A stretch of 53,574 nucleotides of DNA. Source: Selenomonadaceae bacterium (GTDB taxonomy: Bacteria; Bacillota; Negativicutes; Selenomonadales; Selenomonadaceae). The notes under the pieces are model-generated. The model was not told where the DNA came from and ran no database searches. It saw only the letters and a program-made list of their open reading frames with translations. Position numbers and translations under genes: made by a program. Below, piece by piece: positions 6,945-14,963 of the stretch. Where the stretch lies: NCBI GenBank assembly GCA_017554235.1, contig JAFZIV010000018.1, positions 1 to 53,574 on the forward strand, written 5' to 3'. The number at the start of each line of letters is the position of its first letter. The first letter of the stretch is position 1.

Positions 6945-7025
6945 TACTCGAAGGTGGAAAGTTCATCGGGTCGATTTTAGGATTTTATTTTAGGCAACAA
7001 ATTTTTAATCAAAAATTAATCGGAA

Positions 7026-7092
7026 GCCAGTTCAAGCAAGGGTAATGAATGAGTGCATAGCACTAGGCGAAAATAGCGTAGACGTTCGCGAT
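7026..7092 (+). repeat. Hairpin-containing repeat between FlgN-like genes, copy 2
   Basis: Copy 2 of the block at 6881. The hairpin AGTGC-ATA-GCACT is at 7052-7064, with a changed loop base but intact stem, which favours structure over chance. The remainder of the space 6802-7153 shows only AT-rich sequence and a short AGGAA/TTCCT inverted repeat near 6850. Confidence 0.5.
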
Positions 7093-7153
7093 TGATTGGA
7101 GATTAAAAATAGTTGTTGGTTTATTTACTTTAAATTAAGGGTTTTAAGTCTAT

Positions 7154-7612
7154 ATGGACGAAGTGATAGGGCTCCTTAGAGGGCGAGTGGTTTTATGTGG
7201 GCAATTACTGAAATTGCTTACGGAGTTGGTCGACAAGTTGCAAAGTAATTCGACTGAAACGACTGAAATTGTACGGAAAATTGAGGCTATAACGAAAGAC
7301 CTTTCTTTAAATGCGGCTAAATCGCAAAAATTCTTGGAAGGCGTGAAAGTAAAAACTTTATCGGAATTTATGTCAACGCAAGAAGAAGGAATTAAGCGAG
7401 AAGTTGCCGGAAGGCTTTTTAGTCAGGCAGAAAAATTACAAGATCAGTTGAAAGCCAAAATGGAGACTGCGGCGATGTTGACAGCTACAGGAAAAAAATT
7501 TGTGGACTTCACTTTAAATTTGATGACACAAATGCAGGCTAATGATACCTATGGCGCGGCGGCGGAAGCGTCTGCTCACGCCAACAGACATATTTTTGAC
7601 GCCAACGTTTAA
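7154..7612 (+). CDS. FlgN-like helical flagellar protein (second copy)
   Basis: 152 residues, almost fully alpha-helical: ELVDKLQSNSTETTEIVRKIEAITKDLSLNAAKSQKFLEG and a C-terminal helix ending near FTLNLMTQMQAND. Size, helix content and place just before flgK fit a FlgN-type chaperone or a small flagellar assembly factor. Identity is weaker than for the gene at 6316. Ribosome site GGGTTTT is poor; ATG is the best start in the frame. Confidence 0.55.
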   Translation: MDEVIGLLRGRVVLCGQLLKLLTELVDKLQSNSTETTEIVRKIEAITKDLSLNAAKSQKFLEGVKVKTLSEFMSTQEEGIKREVAGRLFSQAEKLQDQLKAKMETAAMLTATGKKFVDFTLNLMTQMQANDTYGAAAEASAHANRHIFDANV

Positions 7613-7763
7613 TTAAGTCAGTAGCTTGATAGGCGATAAAAAAATTTTTTAATTTAATGTTGCCAAATTTTATTTATTGACGAGCTAAATTTAAACGTAG
7701 CGCGTAATTAAATTTTGTATCGGTAAAAATCTAGCGGAATAAGCCGCGAAAGAGGGTATTTTT

Positions 7764-9674
7764 ATGGCTATGTTTTTGGGACTCAATACGATGATTCGCG
7801 GCATTTACGTAAATCAGACCGCACTTAATACGACGGGTCATAACATAGTGAACGCGGACACGGAGGGTTATTCGCGGCAGACAGTCAATATAGCTACAAC
7901 GGTTTCTGAAGAAAGAAGTAGCCAGTACGGTAACATTGCGGTCGGCACAGGTGCGGATGTTCAATCGATTACGCGCAGTCGAGACATTTTTGCAGATGTT
8001 CAGTACAGAGATGAAACCTCAACGGCTAAATATTACGAAACGCTTGCCACAAATTATGATAAGCTTGAAGTAATTTTTGACGATTCCGAAGGTGATGGTC
8101 TTCAATCCAGAATTTTGGACTTCTATCAAGCGTGGGTAGGACTTTCTACCGAATCTTCTAACGCGTCTACTCGTGTCAATGCTATTGAAAAAGGTAAAAA
8201 TTTAGCGGATGCAATTTTGACGGCTACTGAACAACTTCAGGAACAAATCGACTACAATTATTACTACATGAATATGAATCTGAAAGAAGTCGACGATATT
8301 CTTGAGGATATTACGAAGGCAAATAAATTGATTGTAGCCTTTGAGGCGAACGGTTCTTCTGCAAATGATATGCGTGATCAGCGCGATTTACTTATCGACA
8401 AATTAGCGCAATATATGCCGGTCAAAATTTTTGAAGACCAATACGGTAACTATCAAGTCACAAGCGGTGGTACGAGTTTGGTGAACGGCGTCGACAGATT
8501 GCATTTAGTTTCGTCGCGCGGCATTGAGAGTAAATATTTTGGTGAAGATTACGGAGTTGCGGATTACAGTATTGCGGTTCAAGAAAGTAGCGTTGTATTT
8601 CTTCCGCACAATGGAATTTTACAGGCAAATCTTGACGCGGTAGACCAATGTAAAAAGATGTTGGATTCTATGGCTGATTTAGCCGGATTTCTTCTGACGA
8701 CTTTCAACGATCAGCACAGACAAGGTTATGACTTGTACGGCGAACAAAAAAGCTTGACGGAAATGGTTGAGTTGAAGAATCCTACGACCGGAAAAACTTA
8801 TTACGAAAAGCAAACTTGGTGTTACGTCGAGGCAGGTTCAGAGGGCGGTAATTTTGACACTGATACAAAGGTTGACGGAACTGTTTATTATAAGCGCGTA
8901 GAAGATGGTAAGGGACATTATACGACAAAATTATTTGGTCCTGACGATTTAGGCAATAAAGATACAGTGAAAGTTGCGAATACGATAAACTTTTACGGCG
9001 AAGGAAATGCCGTTTATAAATATGGTTATGACGAAGATTGGAATACAAATGTAGTTTATGCTTGGCGCGAGGACGGCACTTACGAAAAACTTTCCGGCGC
9101 GGGCATAGTTGCCGAGTTGAAGGTTGCGGATCAATTCAATACGAATGAAGGTTATATGAACGTGGCGGCGGCAACGGCTTATACTGATGAAAGTGACTAT
9201 TCTTCTGTTTCCAGTATAGGCGGAGAGCAAGTGGTTGATTCTGATACTTATTACAGTAGGCTTGTCGATTGGGGCGAACGTACAGGAGACGGCACGAACG
9301 CGGTATTTTTGAGTGAACTTTTCAATATGTCACGCGAAACGATATTAACAGCGGGAAGGTCAAATGCTTTCTTTGTAAATCGTTACGCTAAGGATTATAA
9401 AGATCAGCTTAACTCAATCGGTGGGCAAAGTATAAATTCGTTTTACATTTCGGAGGTAACCCAGCTTGCAGTTGATACGGCAAGTGTCGATACGCGCATT
9501 GAACAACAGGATTCTATAATGACGCAGATTCAAAATTGGCGCAGTGCGGCGTGCGGCGTTGACTGGAACGAGGAACTTACCAATATGCTTAAATATCAGA
9601 AGGGGTTTATTGCTTGTTCGCGTTGCCTTAACACTATGAATGAATGCCTTGATAGTCTCGTAAATATCATGTAA
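7764..9674 (+). CDS. flgK: Flagellar hook-associated protein 1, FlgK
   Basis: 636 residues. FlgK forms the first junction ring between hook and filament. The N-terminus carries the rod/hook signature: LNTMIRGIYVNQTALNTTGHNIVNADTEGYSRQ. The C-terminal D0 helix ends LTNMLKYQKGFIACSRCLNTMNECLDSLVNIM, again typical. A large middle region (about residues 330-520), rich in Tyr, Asp and Gly, is the variable surface domain. Ribosome site AGAGGG is 8 bases before ATG. An array of 7-base repeats starts right after its stop, then flgL. Confidence 0.95.
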   Translation: MAMFLGLNTMIRGIYVNQTALNTTGHNIVNADTEGYSRQTVNIATTVSEERSSQYGNIAVGTGADVQSITRSRDIFADVQYRDETSTAKYYETLATNYDKLEVIFDDSEGDGLQSRILDFYQAWVGLSTESSNASTRVNAIEKGKNLADAILTATEQLQEQIDYNYYYMNMNLKEVDDILEDITKANKLIVAFEANGSSANDMRDQRDLLIDKLAQYMPVKIFEDQYGNYQVTSGGTSLVNGVDRLHLVSSRGIESKYFGEDYGVADYSIAVQESSVVFLPHNGILQANLDAVDQCKKMLDSMADLAGFLLTTFNDQHRQGYDLYGEQKSLTEMVELKNPTTGKTYYEKQTWCYVEAGSEGGNFDTDTKVDGTVYYKRVEDGKGHYTTKLFGPDDLGNKDTVKVANTINFYGEGNAVYKYGYDEDWNTNVVYAWREDGTYEKLSGAGIVAELKVADQFNTNEGYMNVAAATAYTDESDYSSVSSIGGEQVVDSDTYYSRLVDWGERTGDGTNAVFLSELFNMSRETILTAGRSNAFFVNRYAKDYKDQLNSIGGQSINSFYISEVTQLAVDTASVDTRIEQQDSIMTQIQNWRSAACGVDWNEELTNMLKYQKGFIACSRCLNTMNECLDSLVNIM

Positions 9675-9677
9675 GAT

Positions 9678-9757
9678 TAGTGAATAGTTAATAGTGAATA
9701 GTCAATAGTGAATAGTAATTTGCACTATTCACTACTGACTCTTCACTATTAACTATC
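9678..9757. repeat. Heptamer repeat array after flgK
   Basis: Tandem 7-base units of the form AGTNAAT (AGTGAAT, AGTTAAT, AGTCAAT) followed by inverted copies (ACTATTCACT, ACTATTAACT), so the array can fold on itself. It begins four bases after the flgK stop codon. Because 7 is not a multiple of 3, TAG, TGA and TAA triplets appear in all frames. Confidence 0.75.
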
Positions 9758-9806
9758 AAAGAAAGGACGGTGAAGGTGATCTCTCAAGGAAGAGACGCCA
9801 CATCTT

Positions 9807-11225
9807 ATGGCAATACGAATTAGTAGCCTTCAATATATGTACAACTACAAGACGGCTTTGAATAAGGCTTACAATAAACAAACTAGGCTTTTTGAGCAAG
9901 CCGACGGTTCAAAAATCCATCGCGGCAGTGATGATCCCGTTGCGTATTCAAAATTTTTGCGTTACAACGTTTCACAGGCAGAGAACAATCAATATAAAAA
10001 AGACGTAGACAACGCAATTTCCTTTATGAAAACGGCGGACACTACCATTAGCGAAATGGCAGACCTTGCAAAAACTTTTGTTGAAAAGACTGTTCAGGCA
10101 GCAGTTGAAACTAATACAAGTTCGGATTTTGAATCAATAGCCCGAGAAATGTTTTCATGTATTGAAGAAATTGTTTCCCTCAGTAATTCGCAACAGGGCG
10201 ACCGCTATCTTTTTTCAGGTCAAAAAGATATTACCGAGCCTTTCGTTTTGTCTGAAACAAGTTATGACAGATGCCTTTCAAAAACTCTTGATGCCGCGCA
10301 GACGAAATTTTTTAAAGGGCAAGTCAGTCAAGGTGACTCTTATATCTACCAAATGATAGCGATGAAAGATAGTTCCGGCAGTTATTATTTGGACACTGAA
10401 TCAGGTTACGTTTATACTCAAAAATTCGTCGAAGAAGGTTATAAAGAGTTAGTTACGTTGGATTATTCCAGTGTTGCTGATGCGTGGAAAGATTATAATT
10501 CTAACAGCGCGGTAAAGGCACTTCTTGACGCCGGTACTCTTGGTCACGTAAATCAAACTTCCGTAACTGACACGACAAATTTTGCTGTTAGTGATTATAT
10601 TGACTTGAAAGGCGTTGTCCAAACAGAGGATGACGGTAGCGGAAAGCAAGTAGCTAAGCAGCTTACTGTACATACTTTGTCTAACGGAGAAGTTACAGCT
10701 ACTACTAAGAAGATTGACTTCAAGACGGTAAATCAGCAACTTGTAACTTACAGCGGCGATACAAATTTAATATCGATGGTAAAGCGCAACGGCGCGAATG
10801 ATGTAACCAGTGACTCCGTAAATGTTATGGGACAAGACCTTTATACGAATGATATTTTTGATGACGAAAAATCCGGCAATGTATCTTCTGGTTCTGCTTA
10901 CCTTAATGATATGTTGACGGTTTATAATAAAGTTCTTGCAGGTGACGTAGATTGGCTGACTTCAGATGGTGTTACTCTTTCCAACGCGGCGCATAATGCT
11001 CTGACTCTTTCACAGACTAAAGTCGGTTCGCATATTCAACTTTATGAAAATGTTTCCAATATGCTTACGACGCAGGGTGACACTATAACCGAAGATATAA
11101 CCAATGTGAGCGGTGTAGACGTTGCAGAATTGGCAACGCGCCTTATGGAAATGACTTCCCTTTATAATATGTCACTGTCTATAGGCGGAAGAATTTTGCC
11201 AGTTTCGCTTGCTGATTATCTCTAA
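9807..11225 (+). CDS. flgL: Flagellar hook-associated protein 3, FlgL
   Basis: 472 residues, long for FlgL (often near 300). FlgL is the second hook-filament junction protein and is flagellin-like. N-terminus: IRISSLQYMYNYKTALNKAYNKQTRLFEQADGSKIHRGSDDPVAYSKFLRY, the conserved D0/D1 helix with the GS-x-DDP-x-A motif. The D1 helix QQGDRYLFSGQKDITEPF follows, then a large inserted variable domain (about 170-400), then the C-terminal helix DVAELATRLMEMTSLYNMSLSIGGRI. It follows flgK with the heptamer array between. Ribosome site in GAAAGGACGGTGAAGG is unusually far upstream of this ATG, so the true start may differ slightly. Confidence 0.92.
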   Translation: MAIRISSLQYMYNYKTALNKAYNKQTRLFEQADGSKIHRGSDDPVAYSKFLRYNVSQAENNQYKKDVDNAISFMKTADTTISEMADLAKTFVEKTVQAAVETNTSSDFESIAREMFSCIEEIVSLSNSQQGDRYLFSGQKDITEPFVLSETSYDRCLSKTLDAAQTKFFKGQVSQGDSYIYQMIAMKDSSGSYYLDTESGYVYTQKFVEEGYKELVTLDYSSVADAWKDYNSNSAVKALLDAGTLGHVNQTSVTDTTNFAVSDYIDLKGVVQTEDDGSGKQVAKQLTVHTLSNGEVTATTKKIDFKTVNQQLVTYSGDTNLISMVKRNGANDVTSDSVNVMGQDLYTNDIFDDEKSGNVSSGSAYLNDMLTVYNKVLAGDVDWLTSDGVTLSNAAHNALTLSQTKVGSHIQLYENVSNMLTTQGDTITEDITNVSGVDVAELATRLMEMTSLYNMSLSIGGRILPVSLADYL

Positions 11226-11347
11226 AGTTAGGGAATAGGGAATAGTTTCTAATTCGTTAAAATTGAAGATTAATTGAACTGGAAATATTTTGACGCTAAC
11301 GACTTTTGCCGTCGGCGTTTATTTTTTTATAGATTGGAGAAATTTTT

Positions 11348-12877
11348 ATGGAACTTGAAGATAAAAAACTTATCGAAAATTCTATTCTGTTCGACGCCGA
11401 TTGGTACAAACAAACTTACGGCTTTGGAAAATATCTTGACGCCGCGAAACATTATCTTGAAATTGGTTGGAGGGAAGGTAAAGAACCTTCGACGTTTTTT
11501 TCTGCGGAAGATTACTTTGCAAAAAATCTTGATGTGAAAGATGCTGACATAAATCCGCTTCTTCATTTTGAAAAATATGGTTTCAAAGAGGGGCGTTATA
11601 AGCCTGAACTGAAAAAAGTTATGCCGCAAATTTTAAAGCGTCATCCAGAATGTTATACTGATTTAAGCGGCGGAATTTTGCGAATCAGAATTACTAACGC
11701 CTGTAACGCGAAATGTCGATATTGCGGCGTCCGTTTAGGTTTTGGCGATGAAGTTAATCACGCGATGACGCCAAGTTGGTATTACGAACTTTGCAAACCA
11801 CTTTATGAAAAAATTAGCTTAGTACTCGTGACTGGCGGCGATGCTTTTTTCGCGAAGGAAAGTTACAATTATATGAAATTTATGAGCGAAAACTTTCCGA
11901 AAATCACGGTTATAACGGAATCTAACGGAATAGCCTTTAATGAAAAATGTCAACGGATCGCTTGCGAAAATCTTTTCAAGACACACTTTTCAATTAACGC
12001 TTCTAATGCGGAAATTTTTGCGAAAAGTTGTTGGGACAGGGACGACGGCGAAACTGCGCGGAAGATTTTTCCGTTTATGATTCGCAACATTGAAAGTTAT
12101 CTCAAAAAACTTGCCGCCGAGAATAAACTTTGTTTTGCGCCTTCGCTTTCAATGGTTATTAACAAAGATAATGCCAGCGATATTTTGAACTTCATTGAAC
12201 TTGCTTTAAAACTCCATGCAATCGTCATTGGATTTTATTTTGATTACATTGAAAATGATATGTCTAGTGATTATTTCACGAATCCCGATACCAGTCGACC
12301 GGCAATGAAAACTTTGATGGAACTTGAGCGTGTGCTTGCCGAAAAAGTCGGAATCTATTTCAGATTATGGTTGCCCGTAAAGGAAGCTGGAATTATTCAG
12401 CAGGAAGTTGAGGCTATACCGATTGATGAGCTTAATCGTAAGTACGCGAAAATTTTAAAACTTGCTGAAGGACGTTCAATTATTGGTGAACTGAATCAGC
12501 GCAACGAATTTCGTCGTAAGTACGGAAAGTCTGAATTATCTTTGGTGGACGACATTTCGCCAACTTTGCATTTACAGAAAAATGGCGACGTTGAGACGTG
12601 TTTTGCCCCTTGGAATGAAATTGATTTATATCCTGATGGGCGAATGGATTTTTGCGGATGGTTTCAACCGACGCTGAATATAAAAAATTTCATACAGGTT
12701 AAAGACGGTAAGGAATTTGTTAATTGGGATGAAATTTTAAATTCTTATGAATATGTTTCTGCGCGGTATAGAATTTTGCACAATGATTTTGAGGGCTGTC
12801 AAGTTTGTTGTCCGATGAATTCAGTTAAAAATCCCGTCGAGGCTTGTACGAAATATACTTTGGATAGGGGTCAGTAA
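11348..12877 (+). CDS. Radical SAM protein with N-terminal DxxxYxxxxxDV repeats
   Basis: 509 residues. Residues about 14-88 hold two copies of a 40-residue repeat (DWYKQTYG ... AAKHYLEIGWREGKEPS, then DYFAKNLDV ... NPLLHFEKYGFKEGR) seen in surface-polysaccharide and glycosyltransferase proteins. The radical SAM motif is C119-x3-C123-x2-C126 (CNAKCRYC), followed by the SAM-binding TGGDAFF. The C-terminus has CFAPWNE, PDGRMDFCGW and CQVCCPMN, a SPASM-like set of extra cluster cysteines. The substrate is unknown; location behind flgL allows a role in flagellar or surface-glycan modification. Its stop codon lies inside a heptamer repeat array. Confidence 0.75.
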   Translation: MELEDKKLIENSILFDADWYKQTYGFGKYLDAAKHYLEIGWREGKEPSTFFSAEDYFAKNLDVKDADINPLLHFEKYGFKEGRYKPELKKVMPQILKRHPECYTDLSGGILRIRITNACNAKCRYCGVRLGFGDEVNHAMTPSWYYELCKPLYEKISLVLVTGGDAFFAKESYNYMKFMSENFPKITVITESNGIAFNEKCQRIACENLFKTHFSINASNAEIFAKSCWDRDDGETARKIFPFMIRNIESYLKKLAAENKLCFAPSLSMVINKDNASDILNFIELALKLHAIVIGFYFDYIENDMSSDYFTNPDTSRPAMKTLMELERVLAEKVGIYFRLWLPVKEAGIIQQEVEAIPIDELNRKYAKILKLAEGRSIIGELNQRNEFRRKYGKSELSLVDDISPTLHLQKNGDVETCFAPWNEIDLYPDGRMDFCGWFQPTLNIKNFIQVKDGKEFVNWDEILNSYEYVSARYRILHNDFEGCQVCCPMNSVKNPVEACTKYTLDRGQ

Positions 12878-12936
12878 TCAGTGGTCAGTGAAGAGTAAAA
12901 AATTTCTGACCACTGACCACTTTTCACTGACCACTT
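12869..12936. repeat. Heptamer repeat array at the radical SAM stop codon
   Basis: GGTCAGT-AATCAGT-GGTCAGT units followed by inverted ACTGACC copies; the TAA stop of the radical SAM gene (12875-12877) is part of the array. Can form a hairpin between the two genes. Confidence 0.7.
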
Positions 12937-12953
12937 AAAATGGAGTGATTTAA

Positions 12954-13826
12954 TTGCAATTACACGGCGCGTTGATGTTATTCGGCGCATCTTTTTTTTG
13001 GGGAACAACATTTGTAGCGCAAGTCGACGGCATGGGAGAACTTGGACCTTTCTCCTACGCGGCAGCAAGATATTTTATCGGCTTCCTGTCAATGTTGGCG
13101 GTAATGTACTTTACGCACGAACAAAGATTTAAGGAAAGACGCGCAGGCAAGTATGGACGAGGATTTTTAGCTGGGATTTGGTGCGGAATATTTTTATTCT
13201 TGGGAAGTTCATTTCAGCAAGTCGCGTTACAGTACACAACGGCAGGTAAAGCGGCATTCATTACGTGTTTGTACATAATTTTCGTTCCACTGGTTTCAAA
13301 ATTTCTCGGCAAAAAAATTCGTACCGAAAATTGGATCGGCGCGGCATTGTCAATAACAGGATTATATTTCTTATCAATCGGCGAAGCGTTCACGATAAAT
13401 TTTGGCGACTTTCTTTTACTAATCGGCGCAGTATTTTGGACGTTGCAAATTTTGACGGTTGACAGATTCGCTAAAAAAGTCGACACGATAGACCTTTCAA
13501 CCGCGCAGGTTTTTTTGACGGCTCTGTTAAGTTTTATCGTAATGATGATGTTTGAAAATCCGTCGTGGGACGCAATTTTCGGCGCGACAATTCCGATTGT
13601 TTACGGCGGCGTAATGAGTTCCGGCGTAGCATTTACTTTACAAATTTACGGGCAAAAATACGCTGAACCTTCAACGGCGGCAATTTTAATGGCAACGGAA
13701 TCAATTTTCGGCGCGTTATCAGGCTGGTTACTTTTGGGCGAAGTTATGAGTGGACGTGAAATTTTTGGTTGCGTATTGATGTTGGCGGGAATAATCGCTA
13801 CCCAATGGCGCGTCATAAAAAATTAG
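12954..13826 (+). CDS. EamA/DMT-family transporter
   Basis: 290 residues with ten hydrophobic segments, in the two-times-five arrangement of drug/metabolite exporters of the inner membrane. First half opens GALMLFGASFFWGTTFVAQVDG; the second EamA unit contains GAVFWTLQILTVDRFAKK and ends with a short LMATESIFGALSGWLLLGEVMSGREIFGCVLMLAGI, a hallmark. Start is TTG after TGGAGTG. The transported compound cannot be predicted. It points towards the minus-strand secreted-protein gene, with hairpins between. Confidence 0.88.
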   Translation: MQLHGALMLFGASFFWGTTFVAQVDGMGELGPFSYAAARYFIGFLSMLAVMYFTHEQRFKERRAGKYGRGFLAGIWCGIFLFLGSSFQQVALQYTTAGKAAFITCLYIIFVPLVSKFLGKKIRTENWIGAALSITGLYFLSIGEAFTINFGDFLLLIGAVFWTLQILTVDRFAKKVDTIDLSTAQVFLTALLSFIVMMMFENPSWDAIFGATIPIVYGGVMSSGVAFTLQIYGQKYAEPSTAAILMATESIFGALSGWLLLGEVMSGREIFGCVLMLAGIIATQWRVIKN

Positions 13827-13840
13827 CAAATAAAAAATGC

Positions 13841-13900
13841 TCGCTTATTAAAAGCGAACACTTCTAAAATTTATTTTCCCTTAAGTTCTAAGGGATATTT
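13841..13900. terminator. Convergent terminator region
   Basis: Two hairpins, TCGCTTATTAAAAGCGA at 13841-13857 and CCCTTAAGTTCTAAGGG near 13878-13894 followed by a T-rich run, lie between the convergent DMT gene and the minus-strand gene. Confidence 0.65.
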
Positions 13901-14488
13901 TTATTTGCTGTCGTCGAAAGTTGAGACGGAATAAAGGAAGGCGTCTACCAATTCTTGACTAAATTCATTCGTGAGAAGTTGAATTGAAACACGTCCACCG
14001 TTTTTGGTGCGGAAAATCACCATTGCAATTTGACTGTCTGCCGTAATTTTTTCGCCCTCATCGTTTTCAACTTCTTTTGCGGTTACCATAAAAACACCTT
14101 TATTATTTTCGCCAACTTTTGTAATTATAGCAGTGTCGAGCAAATTAACCGTTTTAAGATAGTCAAGATAAGAGTTCAAAGTTTTTTCGTCATCTTTGTT
14201 GAAGTCGGGAGCGGCATTTTCAGGAAAGGCGTCAAGAATAATTCTGTAACCTAAAACAATTTCCGCGCCGTCATTCAAGAAAACTAACATTTCGCCTTTA
14301 TGTGCCGGTTCATCAAATTTTAAGTTAGTTACAATCGGCTTAATCGGACATTTAATCGAGTAACCGTAATCTGCGCTTTTATAAACGCCAAAATCTTTTA
14401 TGGCAATTTTAACGTCATCTGCTGCCGCAAAAGTCGTCGACGCAAACACAGTTAAAATCAACGCCGTCAACAAAAAAATTTTTCTCAT
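13901..14488 (-). CDS. Secreted protein of unknown function
   Basis: 195 residues. Residues 1-21 are a signal peptide (MRKIFLLTALILTVFASTTFA). The mature part reads like a small globular domain with DFGVYKSADYGYSIKCPIKPIV and GEMLVFLNDGAEIVLGYRIIL; I do not recognise the family by motif. It begins directly at the stop codon of pncC (TAAATG), so it belongs to the minus-strand run rimO-pncC. Confidence 0.6.
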   Translation of the reverse strand: MRKIFLLTALILTVFASTTFAAADDVKIAIKDFGVYKSADYGYSIKCPIKPIVTNLKFDEPAHKGEMLVFLNDGAEIVLGYRIILDAFPENAAPDFNKDDEKTLNSYLDYLKTVNLLDTAIITKVGENNKGVFMVTAKEVENDEGEKITADSQIAMVIFRTKNGGRVSIQLLTNEFSQELVDAFLYSVSTFDDSK

Positions 14489-14959
14489 TTAAAATTTACC
14501 TCCAACTAAATCTTTAATCATCGACATTGCCGCATTGCAGGATTGATTTTTAATTTCAATGCGACTGCCGTTAAAATTAAATTTTTTTACAAAAGTTTTA
14601 TCGGAATTGCTGACAGAAATATAAACAGTTCCGACAGGTTTTTCCACACTTCCGCCGTCAGGTCCTGCAATTCCCGTAACACCAACACCAATATCCGTTT
14701 TGAAAAGTTCACGCACATTACTTGACATTTGCCGCGCAGTTTGTTCACTTACCGCGCCAAATTCTTTCAAAGTCTCCGCTTTAACTTTCAAGACGGAATT
14801 TTTTATTTCATTTGAATATGAAACGATTGAACCTTGCACATAAGCTGAACTGCCTGCAACGTCCGTAAGTCTTGACGTTAAAAGACCGCCCGTGCAAGAT
14901 TCCGCGCAGGCTATTGTTAAATTTTTTTCACGCAAAATTTTTCCGAGTTCAACTTCCAA
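14489..14959 (-). CDS. pncC: Nicotinamide-nucleotide amidase PncC (CinA C-terminal type)
   Basis: 156 residues, the stand-alone form of the CinA C-terminal domain. The enzyme converts NMN to nicotinic acid mononucleotide in the pyridine-nucleotide cycle. Motifs: TIACAESCTGGLLTSRLTDVAGSSAYVQGSIVSYSNEIK, with the serine and CTGG core of the active site, and GVGVTGIAGPDGG. Start is TTG with a GAGGTG ribosome site overlapping the end of rimO, 4 bases upstream, implying translational coupling. Confidence 0.9.
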   Translation of the reverse strand: MEVELGKILREKNLTIACAESCTGGLLTSRLTDVAGSSAYVQGSIVSYSNEIKNSVLKVKAETLKEFGAVSEQTARQMSSNVRELFKTDIGVGVTGIAGPDGGSVEKPVGTVYISVSNSDKTFVKKFNFNGSRIEIKNQSCNAAMSMIKDLVGGKF

Positions 14960-14963
14960 ATTA

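Noticed and set aside
6798-6980. 60-residue open frame after the first FlgN-like gene
   Set aside because: No ribosome site, no coding-like composition, and the related block at 7026 is full of stops in the matching frame.
7724-7750. TAAA-N15-GCCGCGAA, a sigma-28-like match before flgK
   Set aside because: The implied transcript start would fall at or after the ribosome site AGAGGG at 7751, so use for flgK is doubtful.
9678-9757. Possible CRISPR array
   Set aside because: Units are 7 bases with no spacers; no cas genes are present.
11274-11537. 87-residue open frame at the start of the radical SAM gene
   Set aside because: It overlaps the radical SAM gene in another frame, and its composition is Lys/Ile/Phe-biased as expected for a shadow.
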